From assembly GCF_900092025.1 (NCBI RefSeq), contig NZ_FLTX01000037.1, forward strand, positions 46,551-110,550: a stretch of DNA of 64,000 bases. Reading direction: 5' to 3'. A model generated the notes under the pieces. The model had not been told where the DNA came from. It saw nothing but the letters and a program-made list of their open reading frames with translations, and made no database searches. Source of the stretch: Xanthomonas bromi (lineage in GTDB: Bacteria; Pseudomonadota; Gammaproteobacteria; Xanthomonadales; Xanthomonadaceae). Made by a program: the position numbers and the translations under genes. Positions 55,567 to 64,000 of this stretch are shown piece by piece (position 1 is the stretch's first letter; each line of letters starts with the position of its first letter).

Positions 55567-56952
55567 TCACACATTCAGCAATAAAAACTCGCGCTCCCAC
55601 GAACTGATCACCCGAAAGAACGTCTCGTACTCCTTCCGCTTCACCGAGATATAGGCGCGCACGAAACGCCGCCCCAACATCTCCTGCAACGCATCGCAGC
55701 CTTCGAGTTCATCAAGCGCCTCCCCCAGCGAGCGCGGTAAATCGTAGCCCTGCTCCTTGCCGTTGCTGCTGATCGGCGCGGTCGGTTCGAGCTTTTCGCG
55801 AATACCCAATAATCCGCACGCCAGCGTCGCGGCCATCGCCAGATATGGGTTGGCGTCGGAGCCGGCGAAGCGGCTTTCCACCCGCATGTTCTGCGGCGCA
55901 TCGATGGGCACCCGCAGCCCGCAGGTGCGGTTGTCGAAACCCCACAGCACATTGCTTGGCGACACCTCGCCGAACATCAGCCGCCGGTACGAATTGACGT
56001 TGGGCGCCAGCAGCCCCATCGCCATCGGAATGTACTTCTGCAGGCCGCCCAAGTAATGCGCGAAGGTATCGCTGAAGCCACCCTGGCGCTTACCGCTGAA
56101 TACGTTTTTGTCGGTACCGGCATGCAGCAGGCTCTGATGGATATGCATCGCACTGCCGGGCTCGGTTTCCATTGGCTTTGCCAGAAATGTAGCGTACACG
56201 CCATGCCGCAGCGCGGCCTCGCGCATCGTGCGCTTGAACAGGAAGACCTGGTCCGCACGCGACAGCGGATCGGCATGGGTGAAGTTGACTTCCAGCTGCG
56301 CGGCGCCGGATTCGTGGATCAACGTATCCACGTCCAGCTCCATCGCATCGCAGTAGTCGTACATCAGATCCAGGATCGGGTCGAATTCGTTGACCGCATC
56401 GATCGAATACGACTGCCGCGCGGTTTCCGGGCGTCCGGAGCGCCCGGCCGGCGGCAATAACGGGAAATCCGGGTCGGTGTTCTTCTGTACCAGAAAGAAT
56501 TCCAGTTCCGGCGCCACCACCGGTTGCAGCTTGACCTGCGCATAGGCCTCCAGCACGCGGCGCAGCACGTTGCGCGGGGCAAGTTCGTGCGGCTGGCCAT
56601 CCTTGGTATAGCAATCGTGGATGACCTGCGCGGTGGGGTCTGCCGCCCACGGCACCATGCGCACGGTGCTGGCATCCGGGCGCAGATGCATGTCCGAGTC
56701 CGAGGGCGAGGTCAGTTCGTAATAGTCATCAGGGAAATCGCCGGTCACGGTGGTGGCGAAGATGCCTTCGGGCAGGCGCGTGCCGTAATCGTGCGAAAAC
56801 TTGTCGGCAGGAATGATCTTGCCGCGCGCATTGCCGGTGATATCCGGCACCAGGCATTCCACCTCGGTGATGCTGCGCTCCTTGAGCCAGCGGCGCAGCG
56901 CACTCTCCGGCTGCTTGGGCGTGGTTTTGCGCGAACGTGTGCGGATGGACAT
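55567..56952 (-). CDS. puuA: Gamma-glutamylputrescine synthetase PuuA
   Basis: PuuA joins glutamate to putrescine with ATP, the first step of the Puu pathway. The 461-residue protein has the glutamine-synthetase fold: RGKIIPADKFSHDYGTRLPE, VVAPELEFFLVQKN, GAAQLEVNFTHADPLSRADQ, GSAMHIHQSLLHAG, PNVNSYRRLMFGEVSPSN and SRFAGSDANPYLAMAATLAC. It starts five bases from the end of puuD, so both are on one transcript. Confidence 0.93.
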   Translation of the reverse strand: MSIRTRSRKTTPKQPESALRRWLKERSITEVECLVPDITGNARGKIIPADKFSHDYGTRLPEGIFATTVTGDFPDDYYELTSPSDSDMHLRPDASTVRMVPWAADPTAQVIHDCYTKDGQPHELAPRNVLRRVLEAYAQVKLQPVVAPELEFFLVQKNTDPDFPLLPPAGRSGRPETARQSYSIDAVNEFDPILDLMYDYCDAMELDVDTLIHESGAAQLEVNFTHADPLSRADQVFLFKRTMREAALRHGVYATFLAKPMETEPGSAMHIHQSLLHAGTDKNVFSGKRQGGFSDTFAHYLGGLQKYIPMAMGLLAPNVNSYRRLMFGEVSPSNVLWGFDNRTCGLRVPIDAPQNMRVESRFAGSDANPYLAMAATLACGLLGIREKLEPTAPISSNGKEQGYDLPRSLGEALDELEGCDALQEMLGRRFVRAYISVKRKEYETFFRVISSWEREFLLLNV

Positions 56953-56958
56953 GCAACC

Positions 56959-57714
56959 TCACTTGCCGCGTTGTGCGGCGTATTGGCGACAGGCCTCGCC
57001 GAAGGCCTGAAAGATGGCACGGTAGAACGGATGCTGTGTGACACGCCACTCCGGATGCCACTGCACCGCCAGCAGAAACCCTGGACCGGGGCCGCGGAAC
57101 GCTTCGATCACACCATCCGGCGCGGTGGCTTCGATCAACAGTCCTTCGGCCAGCGTGGCGATGCCTTGCCCATGCAGCGAATTCACCCAGACCTGCGCGC
57201 TGTCGCTCATCCCGGCCAGCCAGCCACCAGGATGCAACTGCACCATGTGCGCCGGGCCGTACTGCGTGTCCAACGGAGCGCTGCGGTCTTCGCGGTGGTC
57301 GGCCAGGCGCGGCACCTCATGCACCCGTTGATGCAGACGCCCGCCCAGCGCCACATTGACCTCCTGCAAGCCGCGGCAGATCGCCAGCACCGGCAGGCCA
57401 CGCGCAAGCGCCTGCGGAATCAGCCCCAGGGTGGTGGCATCGCGCGCCGGGTCGTGTGGATTGCCTTCCCAGCTGGGCTCATCGCTGTAGTGATGCGGCT
57501 CGACATTGCTGACCGCACCGGTCAGCAATAGCCCGTCCAGGCGCTCCAGCCACACGCCTGCATCCAGTGGAGGCTGCAGGCTGGGCAACAGCACCGGCAT
57601 CGCACCGGCAGCCTCTGCCACCGCGCGGACGTACTTCTCGCCGGCGGCCAGGAACGGGTGCGCCCCGTGCAGGATGCGATCGGTCGGCAGGCCGACCAGC
57701 GGAACGACAGCCAT
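56959..57714 (-). CDS. puuD: Gamma-glutamyl-GABA hydrolase PuuD
   Basis: PuuD releases GABA and glutamate from gamma-glutamyl-GABA. The 251-residue protein is a class-I glutamine amidotransferase: LLLTGAVSNVEPHHY, nucleophile cysteine in LPVLAICRGLQEVNVALGG, and the histidine-glutamate pair in AVQWHPEWRV. ATG at 57714 is used. It is divergent from the second glutamine-synthetase-like gene with 142 bases between. Confidence 0.93.
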   Translation of the reverse strand: MAVVPLVGLPTDRILHGAHPFLAAGEKYVRAVAEAAGAMPVLLPSLQPPLDAGVWLERLDGLLLTGAVSNVEPHHYSDEPSWEGNPHDPARDATTLGLIPQALARGLPVLAICRGLQEVNVALGGRLHQRVHEVPRLADHREDRSAPLDTQYGPAHMVQLHPGGWLAGMSDSAQVWVNSLHGQGIATLAEGLLIEATAPDGVIEAFRGPGPGFLLAVQWHPEWRVTQHPFYRAIFQAFGEACRQYAAQRGK

Positions 57715-57856
57715 GCGCAGAATCCGATGCGTTGGGTTGAACGGCCATACGGACGAACTTACCGCGCCATCGCCGGCATTGCCAAGCGCGCCGCTGCGCT
57801 TGCGATTGCTCACGTGCGCTTTGCTACTCTGCGCACCGACTCCGCAGGTGTTGCCC

Positions 57857-59236
57857 ATGGCTTCCGAACACTCGATCGCGTCCCTGCCCGCTTCCGATGC
57901 CGACACCCTGTCTCGCATCGCAGGTTGCGAGTCCGTCGATCTGTTATTGCCCGACACCAACGGCGTGCTGCGCGGCAAGCGCGTGACCGCCGACGCGCTG
58001 CGCAAGGTCTATCGCGATGGCGTGTGCCTGCCGATGTCGCTGATCGCCACCGACATCACCGGCAACACCGTGGAAGAAACCGGGCTTGGCTACGCCATCG
58101 GCGATGCCGACCGCATCTGTCGGCCGATCGAAGGCTCATTGCGCCCGGTGCCCTGGGCACCCCGGCCGATGGCGCAGTTGCTGCTGGCGATGCATACTCC
58201 CGAAGGCGGTCTGTTCGAAGTCGCCCCACGCGCGGTGTTGCAGCGCGTGCTGCAGGGATTTCGCGCGCTCGGCCTGACCCCGGTCATCGCAGTGGAGCTT
58301 GAGTTCTATTTGTTCGACGCGGTGGCCGATGCGCAGGGGCGGCCGCAGACCCCACGCGACCCGCTCACCGGCGAACGCAGCGACAGCACCCAGGTGTATT
58401 CGCTACAGGACCTGGACGACCAGCGCGGCTTTACCGATGCCGTCACCGCAGCGTGCAAGAAGCAAGGGATTCCGGCCGACACCGCCGTGGCCGAATACGC
58501 GCCCGGCCAGTTTGAAATCAATCTGCAGCATCGCGCCGATGCGGTGGCGGCCTGCGATGAGGCGATCCTGCTCAAGCGGACCATCAAAGCCATTGCGCAA
58601 CAACAGGGCAAGCTTGCCAGTTTCATGGCCAAGCCGTTCCCCGGCCAGGCCGGTAGCGGGCTGCATCTGCATGTGAGCCTGCTCGATGGCGCCGGCCACA
58701 ACGTACTGGCCAGCGTTGCCGACGCGCCTGCAGACCCGCTACGCCACGCCATCGCCGGGCTGCAGCGGCATGCGGATGCCTCGCTGTTGCTGTTTGCCCC
58801 GCACGCCAACAGCTATCGGCGCTTTGTCAGCAATGCCTTCGTTCCACTGGATGCGAGCTGGGGCTTCAACAACCGCACCGTGGCGCTGCGCATCCCGCAC
58901 AGCGATACGCACAACACCCGCATCGAGCACCGCATTGCCGGCGCCGATGCCAACCCGTATCTGGCCGCCGCAGCCGTGCTGGCTGCCATGCTGGACGGCC
59001 TGCGCACGCCGGCCGAACCCACGGCGCCGATCACCGGCAACGCGTATGCGCAGTCGGTGTTCACGCCGCGCACCTGGCAAGGCGCGGTGGATGCGTTTGT
59101 TGGCAGCGACTTCGTCGGCGAGCAGTTCGGCACGCAATTCCAGCATGTGTTCGGCCAGCAAAAACAACGCGAGCTGCTCGACTACCAGGCGCTGGTGCCC
59201 GACCTGGATTACACGCGGTACCTGCGCACCGTGTGA
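57857..59236 (+). CDS. Second glutamine-synthetase-like gamma-glutamylpolyamine synthetase
   Basis: The 459-residue protein is a PuuA/GlnA-type ligase distinct from the first: LLPDTNGVLRGKRVTADALR, IAVELEFYLFDAVADAQGRP, AEYAPGQFEINLQHRADAVA, GSGLHLHVSLLDGAGHNVLA, NNRTVALRIPHSDTHNTRIE and HRIAGADANPYLAAAAVLAA. It probably glutamylates a polyamine or another amine; the different DAVADAQGRP insert and lower identity suggest a different substrate from the first enzyme. Its TGA overlaps the ATG of the puuB-like gene. Confidence 0.88.
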   Translation: MASEHSIASLPASDADTLSRIAGCESVDLLLPDTNGVLRGKRVTADALRKVYRDGVCLPMSLIATDITGNTVEETGLGYAIGDADRICRPIEGSLRPVPWAPRPMAQLLLAMHTPEGGLFEVAPRAVLQRVLQGFRALGLTPVIAVELEFYLFDAVADAQGRPQTPRDPLTGERSDSTQVYSLQDLDDQRGFTDAVTAACKKQGIPADTAVAEYAPGQFEINLQHRADAVAACDEAILLKRTIKAIAQQQGKLASFMAKPFPGQAGSGLHLHVSLLDGAGHNVLASVADAPADPLRHAIAGLQRHADASLLLFAPHANSYRRFVSNAFVPLDASWGFNNRTVALRIPHSDTHNTRIEHRIAGADANPYLAAAAVLAAMLDGLRTPAEPTAPITGNAYAQSVFTPRTWQGAVDAFVGSDFVGEQFGTQFQHVFGQQKQRELLDYQALVPDLDYTRYLRTV

Positions 59237-60552
59237 TGGCCAACCCGCATACGTCCCTGCCGCAACGCGATTCGCCGGACACTGGCTATCCGGACAGCTG
59301 GTACGCACGCAGCACGCCGGCCCTGCCCCAGCAGCCGCGCCTGCAAGGCGCCGAGCATGCCGATGTCTGCATCCTCGGCGGCGGCTACACCGGCCTGACC
59401 GCCGCGCTGGCCCTGGCCGAAGCCGGATACACGGTCATCGTGCTGGAAGCCCGGCGCGTGGGCTGGGGCGCGTCGGGGCGCAACGGCGGCCAGGCCATCG
59501 TCGGTTACGGCTGCGAGCAGGACACGCTGGAAGCGCTGGTCGGCAACGACGATGCGCGCCTGCTGTTCGACTTCTCGCGCGAGGGCATGCGTTTGCTACG
59601 CGCACGCATCGCACGCCATGCCATCGCCTGCGACTGGCGCGACGGCCATGCGCATGTCCCGCTGAAGCCACGTCAGGTACGCGCGCTGCAGCACGGCATC
59701 GTGCGCATGGCCGAACGCTACGACTACCCGCTGGAATGGTGGGACCGCGCACGCACCCGCCAGGTGCTGGACAGCCCGCTGTATCTGGGCGCCATGTTCG
59801 ACCCCGCCAGCGGTCATCTGCATCCGCTGGCTTATGCACTGGGCCTGGCACGTGCCGCGCTGGCGGCCGGGGTACGCATCTACGAAGACTCGGGCGTGAC
59901 GAAGCAGCAACCCGGCACGCGCGTGGTCATGCACACCGCCCATGGCAGCGTCAGCGCCGACTTCGGCGTGATCGCCGGCAATGCCCTGCTGCACGGCATC
60001 GCCGCGCCGCTAGAGCAGCGCATCATGCCGGTGGGCACTTATGTCGGCGCCACGCCGCCGCTGGGCGGAGCGCGCGCACGCGCCCTGATCGCCAACGACA
60101 TGGCGGTAGCCGATACCAACTGGGCACTGGATTACTACCGGCTCAGTGCCGACCACCGCCTGCTGTTCGGCGGGCGTGCCAGTTACTCCTCGCGTCCGCC
60201 CGCCGGCCTGCAGGCGCTGATGACCCGGCGCATGCACACGGTGTTTCCGCAACTGCACGATGTACCGCTGGAAACACTGTGGGGCGGCTACGTGGACATT
60301 TCGCGCAATCGTGCGCCGCACTGGGGCCGGCTGGCGCCCAACCTCTACTTCGCGCAGGGCTTCTCCGGGCACGGCGTGGCTGCCACCGGCATGGCCGGCC
60401 AAATCATCGCCGAGGCCATCACCGGCCAGAGCCAGCGCCTGGACGTGTTCGAACGCATCCCGCATCGTCCGTTTCCGGGCGGGCAACGGCTGCGCACCCC
60501 ACTGTTGGTGGCGGCGATGAGCTGGTATCGGCTGCGCGATGCGCTGTGGTAA
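59236..60552 (+). CDS. puuB: Gamma-glutamylputrescine oxidase PuuB-like FAD enzyme
   Basis: PuuB oxidises gamma-glutamylputrescine to the aldehyde. The 438-residue protein is a DAO-type flavoprotein with the nucleotide motif CILGGGYTGLTAALALAEAG (about 35-55), RVGWGASGRNGGQAIVGYGC, and the C-terminal GFSGHGVAATGMAGQIIAEA. The ATG at 59236 overlaps the stop of the ligase gene, so the two are translated together. A dedicated aldehyde dehydrogenase (PuuC) is not in this window. Confidence 0.9.
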   Translation: MANPHTSLPQRDSPDTGYPDSWYARSTPALPQQPRLQGAEHADVCILGGGYTGLTAALALAEAGYTVIVLEARRVGWGASGRNGGQAIVGYGCEQDTLEALVGNDDARLLFDFSREGMRLLRARIARHAIACDWRDGHAHVPLKPRQVRALQHGIVRMAERYDYPLEWWDRARTRQVLDSPLYLGAMFDPASGHLHPLAYALGLARAALAAGVRIYEDSGVTKQQPGTRVVMHTAHGSVSADFGVIAGNALLHGIAAPLEQRIMPVGTYVGATPPLGGARARALIANDMAVADTNWALDYYRLSADHRLLFGGRASYSSRPPAGLQALMTRRMHTVFPQLHDVPLETLWGGYVDISRNRAPHWGRLAPNLYFAQGFSGHGVAATGMAGQIIAEAITGQSQRLDVFERIPHRPFPGGQRLRTPLLVAAMSWYRLRDALW

Positions 60553-60636
60553 ACGGCACGCTTCGGAGCCACGTGCTCAAGTTTTGACGCGCAGGGCCGT
60601 TAGTTGACCTGACGGTTCGATCCAGACGGCCAGCCG

Positions 60637-61935
60637 ATGTCTCCAGGTACCCTACATCGCAATAGTGAAAGCGCAGTCCTGCCACAGCGCGTGCTGTTGG
60701 TGGAGAACTCGCGCACGTTCACCAGCATGCTGCGCGAAGCCATCGAGCAACGCGTGGAACTTGCGGTCACGGTCGTCTCGACCCTGGCCGAAGCCGCACG
60801 CGTGCTGGACGAAGAGGACGGCTGGTTTCTGGTCCTGACCGGACTGGTACTGGTCGACGGCGACCGCGACAAGGTGGTGGAATTCTTTCTCTCGCGCAAA
60901 TTGCCCACCGTGGTGGTCAGCGGCGTGTACGACGAAGATCTGCGCCAGCGCGTGCTGCAGCAGCAGATCATCGATTACGTGTTGAAAAATGCGCCGGGCA
61001 GCATCGAATACCTGGCATGGCTGGTGCAGCGCCTGGAGCGCAATCGCCGGATCGCCGCCCTGGTCGTGGACGATTCGCTGTCGGCACGCACCTATGCTGG
61101 CGCGCTGTTGTCGATGTACGGCTACCGCGTGGTGCTGGCCGCCGACGGCGCTGCCGGGCTGGAAGCGATCGAACGCGACCCGGGCATCCGCCTGACCATC
61201 GTCGACCAGGAAATGCCTGGGATCGATGGCGTGGAATTCACCCGCCGGCTGCGTGCGATCCGCTCGCGCGACAAGGTGGCGGTGATCGGCATTTCCGGTA
61301 ACAGCGATTCGTCGCTGATCCCGCGTTTCCTGAAGAACGGCGCCAACGATTTCCTGCGCAAGCCCTTCTCGCGCGAAGAATTCTTCTGTCGCGTTTCGCA
61401 AAACGTGGACCAGCTGGAACTGATCGGCACGCTGCAGGATCTGGCGACCCGCGACTTCCTCACCGGCCTGCCCAATCGACGCTATTTCCTGGAACAGAGC
61501 CAGCGGGTCATTCCCACACTGTTGTCACAGGACCAGACGGTGACCGCGGCGATGGTGGATATCGACCACTTCAAACACATCAACGACACCTGGGGCCACG
61601 AAGCCGGCGACCAGGCGCTGCGTGCGGTGGCCGCGTCGGTGTCCGGCCATGCGCGGCCGCAGGATCTGGTCGCGCGTTTCGGCGGCGAAGAATTCTGCCT
61701 GTTGGTGCCGGGGCTGGATCTCGCCAACGCAAGCAGCTATTTCGAAACCCTGCGCGAACGCATCAGCGCCCTGCGGGTCCGTATAGGCGAAGAGACGCTG
61801 AGCATGACGGTGAGCATCGGCGTGTGCATCGCCAGCGAAGGCGAGCAATCGCTGCATCATCTGTTGAACGAAGCAGACAAGTACCTGTATCTGGCCAAGG
61901 CCGGCGGCCGTAACCAGGTGCGTCTGGCAAGCTGA
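60637..61935 (+). CDS. Response regulator with two REC domains and an active GGDEF domain
   Basis: The 432-residue protein makes cyclic-di-GMP under two-component control. The first REC domain (about 15-130) lacks the usual phosphate-accepting aspartate (its strand reads FLVLTGLVLVDG). The second REC domain (about 145-265) has it in LTIVDQEMPGIDGVEF and the lysine in FLRKPFSREEF. The GGDEF domain has DFLTGLPNRRYF and an active ARFGGEEFCLLV signature, with an inhibitory RPQD site five residues before it. It is single and follows puuB by 84 bases. Confidence 0.92.
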   Translation: MSPGTLHRNSESAVLPQRVLLVENSRTFTSMLREAIEQRVELAVTVVSTLAEAARVLDEEDGWFLVLTGLVLVDGDRDKVVEFFLSRKLPTVVVSGVYDEDLRQRVLQQQIIDYVLKNAPGSIEYLAWLVQRLERNRRIAALVVDDSLSARTYAGALLSMYGYRVVLAADGAAGLEAIERDPGIRLTIVDQEMPGIDGVEFTRRLRAIRSRDKVAVIGISGNSDSSLIPRFLKNGANDFLRKPFSREEFFCRVSQNVDQLELIGTLQDLATRDFLTGLPNRRYFLEQSQRVIPTLLSQDQTVTAAMVDIDHFKHINDTWGHEAGDQALRAVAASVSGHARPQDLVARFGGEEFCLLVPGLDLANASSYFETLRERISALRVRIGEETLSMTVSIGVCIASEGEQSLHHLLNEADKYLYLAKAGGRNQVRLAS

Positions 61936-62243
61936 TCCTGCATCCTCTGCTGGCCCGGGCGGCCCCTCGCAGATGACGCGTTTTCACAACGCACACTGAT
62001 CCAGATCAACGCGCACACGACGCGCGCGACTCACCGTATGCCCATCGCAGTGAACACGCTGGTTCGCTGGCACTGCCGGTCTGGGGGGGACGACCTCGAA
62101 GGTCAGACCATCGACACCGGCGCATCGTGGACATGATCACCGCCCTGCAGCCGCACCCGCATGCGCGATCGGCCTGGCCTCATTGCGCGCCGAGGCGTCG
62201 CTGCACGATCCGCACGATCAATCAGACCTGCGGCGATCTGCGA
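61936..62243. other. Gene-free region with an FNR-like site
   Basis: Between the convergent diguanylate cyclase and transporter genes no protein gene is supported. CTGATCCAGATCAA at 61996-62009 resembles the FNR/CRP-family half-site pair TTGAT-N4-ATCAA with one mismatch, but the gene ends on either side argue against a promoter role. Confidence 0.4.
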
Positions 62244-63524
62244 TCAACGGCGCCACCGCCGCGCCACCGCCAGCGCGACCAGGCTCAGCACCGCGGCACC
62301 GCCCAGGTAATACCCCACCGATTGCACGCCGTAGCTGGCCGCCAGTTGCGTGGCCACGTAGGGCGCCGGTGCCGCGCCCAGAATGCCGGCCAGATTGAAT
62401 GACAGCGATGCGCCGGTGTAGCGCACCTCGGTGGGATACAACTCGGCCAGCAGCGTGCCGCAGGGGCCGTAGGTCAGCCCTATTAAGAAAAATCCCAGCG
62501 ACAGAAATGCCAGCACCTGCAAGAGGTGGCTGGCCTGAAACAACGGCGCGAATGCCAGGCCGAAGGCCACGATGGCGATGCTGGCCAGCATCATCGCCAG
62601 CGGCGCGCCGTGGCGGTCGCCGAACTTGGCCGACAGCGGAATGCCCAGCGCGAAAAACACGATGCCGGCCATCTGCAACAAGAGGAATTGTTCCTTGTCG
62701 TAGCCCAGCGTCTTGGTGCCGTAGCCGAGCGCAAACACCGTCATCAAATAAAACAGCACGAAGGTGGCGAATGCGCCGAACGTACCGATGAGCAGTGCCG
62801 GCCAATGCTGCGAGACCACCGTGCCCAGCGGTAGCTTGACGCGCGCCTTGCGGTCCAGCGTGTTCTGGAAATCCGGCGTCTCGGTAATGCTCAGGCGCAC
62901 CCACAAGCCCGTCAGCACCAGCAACGCACTGGCCAGAAACGGCACACGCCATCCCCACTGCATGAACTGCGCATCGTCCAGCACTGCACCCATGCCCAAA
63001 AAGGTGCCGGTGGACAAGAGGAAACCCAGCGGCGCACCCAGCTGCGGAAACATGCCGTACCAGACGCGCTTGCCGGGCGGCGCATTCTCGGTAGCCAGCA
63101 GCACCGCCCCGCCCCATTCGCCGCCCAGGCCGAGCCCCTGGCCGAAGCGACATAACGCCAGCAACGCAGGCGCAAACACGCCAATCTGCGCGTAGCTGGG
63201 CAACAGCCCGATCGCCACCGTGGACAGGCCCATCGTCAACAGCGCGGCCACCAGCGTGGCCTTGCGCCCAACCCGGTCGCCGAAGTGCCCGAACACTGCC
63301 GAGCCCACCGGCCGCGCCACAAACGCCACTGCAAAGGTGGCCAACGATTGCAGCATCGCCGCACTGCCATCGCCGGCGGGAAAGAACAGCGTCGGAAACA
63401 CCAGCACTGCAGCAGTGGCATAGATGTAAAAGTCGAAGAACTCGATGGTGGTGCCGATCAGGCTGGCGAACAGCACGCGCGCGGGTGAATTGGTGGGCGT
63501 GGCGAGCGGCGCGGCGGCAGTCAT
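62244..63524 (-). CDS. ProP/ShiA-type MFS metabolite:proton symporter
   Basis: The 426-residue protein has 12 membrane helices of the metabolite:H+ symporter family (like ShiA, KgtP, ProP): TTIEFFDFYIYATAAVLVFP, GSAVFGHFGDRVGRKATLVA, FGQGLGLGGEWGGAVLLATE and SKFGDRHGAPLAMM-like segments. ATG at 63524 is used; a longer frame upstream lacks homology. The substrate, perhaps an organic acid or betaine, cannot be told. Confidence 0.88.
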   Translation of the reverse strand: MTAAAPLATPTNSPARVLFASLIGTTIEFFDFYIYATAAVLVFPTLFFPAGDGSAAMLQSLATFAVAFVARPVGSAVFGHFGDRVGRKATLVAALLTMGLSTVAIGLLPSYAQIGVFAPALLALCRFGQGLGLGGEWGGAVLLATENAPPGKRVWYGMFPQLGAPLGFLLSTGTFLGMGAVLDDAQFMQWGWRVPFLASALLVLTGLWVRLSITETPDFQNTLDRKARVKLPLGTVVSQHWPALLIGTFGAFATFVLFYLMTVFALGYGTKTLGYDKEQFLLLQMAGIVFFALGIPLSAKFGDRHGAPLAMMLASIAIVAFGLAFAPLFQASHLLQVLAFLSLGFFLIGLTYGPCGTLLAELYPTEVRYTGASLSFNLAGILGAAPAPYVATQLAASYGVQSVGYYLGGAAVLSLVALAVARRWRR

Positions 63525-63645
63525 CGTTGATCGGCATCCAGGAACAAGACGTCCGATTCTGGCAGATCGCGGCGACGCTTTGCGCAGGCTAGCCAGTCTA
63601 CAAAAAGTTACACACGTGACCGACACCGATGCGGGACACGTCCTC

Positions 63646-63670
63646 TTCGCTTTGAAGCAGATGCATTCGC
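63646..63670 (+). promoter_or_regulatory. Perfect PIP box (plant-inducible promoter, HrpX site)
   Basis: TTCGC at 63646-63650 and TTCGC at 63666-63670 are separated by exactly 15 bases, the HrpX-binding PIP-box consensus. HrpX controls type III secretion genes and effectors in Xanthomonas. A YANNNT -10 box at the usual 30-32 bases downstream is not seen, so activity is uncertain. It lies 135 bases before an open truncated reading frame. Confidence 0.55.
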
Positions 63671-63805
63671 ACGCGTGTCCGACGACGCGTAACCCGCTGT
63701 CGTTTGGCTTCGCTGCGGATCGCTTGACCGCCCACATCGCAGGACACGCGGCAAGTAGCGCTGGAGCTTTTACGCGGCATCACTGCCGCTTGGGGTCTCG
63801 CGACG

Positions 63806-64000
63806 GTGAGCGAGCAAGGATCAGTTGGGAAAGTCGGTACACAGAACTCTCCACAGAACCATCATCAACGATCTGATGCGCTGCCTTGGTTCTTCAAAAA
63901 AGTTATCGGCAGCATGTCTGGTGCGGTGTGCTCACCGATTGCTGGACCGTTGGCGGCTTGGATGCCGCCATCGAGCTCCAGCGATGGATTTAGAGCGGCC
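63806..64000 (+). CDS. Truncated open frame after the PIP box, candidate type III effector
   Basis: A frame opens at GTG 63806 and stays open to the window edge (65 codons seen). It begins SEQGSVGKVGTQNSPQNHH and continues with DALPWFFKKVIGSMSGAV, SPIAGPLAAWMPPSSSSDG. The first 65 residues have 11 serines, many Gln, Asn and Gly, few acidic residues and no hydrophobic signal, which is the usual look of a type III secretion N-terminus. No ribosome site is strong. The family is not recognised. The whole call depends on sequence beyond the edge. Confidence 0.45.
   Translation, partial: MSEQGSVGKVGTQNSPQNHHQRSDALPWFFKKVIGSMSGAVCSPIAGPLAAWMPPSSSSDGFRAA

Noticed and set aside
62038..62136. A 32-codon frame beginning MPIAVNTLVRWH
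   Set aside because: It is too short, lacks a ribosome site and shows no similarity to anything I know.

Overview
The window is GC-rich, gene-dense chromosomal DNA from a gammaproteobacterium that most resembles Xanthomonas. The evidence is the petABC-sspA-sspB and miaB-phoH-ybeY-corC gene orders, an H-NS-like protein of the xanthomonad type, the putrescine cluster, many 4-base ATGA gene overlaps, and short hairpin repeats between genes. The assignment to Xanthomonas is inference; no rRNA or marker gene is present to prove it. No CRISPR array, rRNA operon or recognisable insertion sequence was found.

Region 1 (1-12700) is housekeeping and repair: the N-terminal part of the NAD(P)H-hydrate repair enzyme (nnr) divergent from queG, then xseA, a VirJ/AcvB-type lipid hydrolase, a degraded tRNA-like 3' end with a terminator, a SUMF1/FGE-fold lipoprotein without the usual catalytic cysteines, rnd, ligD, a frameshifted DUF3606 gene, an H-NS-like gene and tRNA-Ala(CGC).

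Region 2 (about 12650-16985) is a small 4.3-kb integrative element in the 3' end of tRNA-Ala. It carries a P4-type integrase, a two-gene lipoprotein/membrane-protein cargo operon, an XRE regulator, a ParB-like nuclease-fold protein and an AlpA-type regulator. Paired GGCGGTAA repeats with identical 12-bp phase lie at both ends, and an array of 15-bp iterons lies in front of the XRE gene.

Region 3 (17000-36200) holds a GAF protein with a degenerate GGDEF domain, an mcp-cheW pair, a frameshifted 3-methyladenine glycosylase gene overlapping the long lhr helicase gene tail to tail, the sspB-sspA-petC-petB-petA block, a lytic transglycosylase, a broken WYL/YafY regulator whose palindromic operator still stands before a glutathione-transferase gene, and miaB.

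Region 4 (36200-42600) is miaB / a cluster of five DnaA-box-like sites / phoH - hypothetical - ybeY - hypothetical - corC - DUF4105 - corA.

Region 5 (42700-60600) is a nearly complete route from putrescine to succinate. PotF, PotG, PotH and PotI import putrescine. PuuA, PuuB and PuuD give the gamma-glutamylated route, SpuC gives the transaminase route, and a succinate-semialdehyde dehydrogenase closes the path. A three-gene drug-efflux operon (EmrA-EmrB-outer-membrane factor) sits between potF and potGHI. No dedicated PuuC aldehyde dehydrogenase and no GABA transaminase annotated as such were seen.

Region 6 (60600-64000) holds a REC-REC-GGEEF diguanylate cyclase, a ProP/ShiA-type transporter and, at the very edge, a perfect PIP-box pair (TTCGC-N15-TTCGC) 135 bases before an open, truncated, serine-rich reading frame that could be a type III effector.
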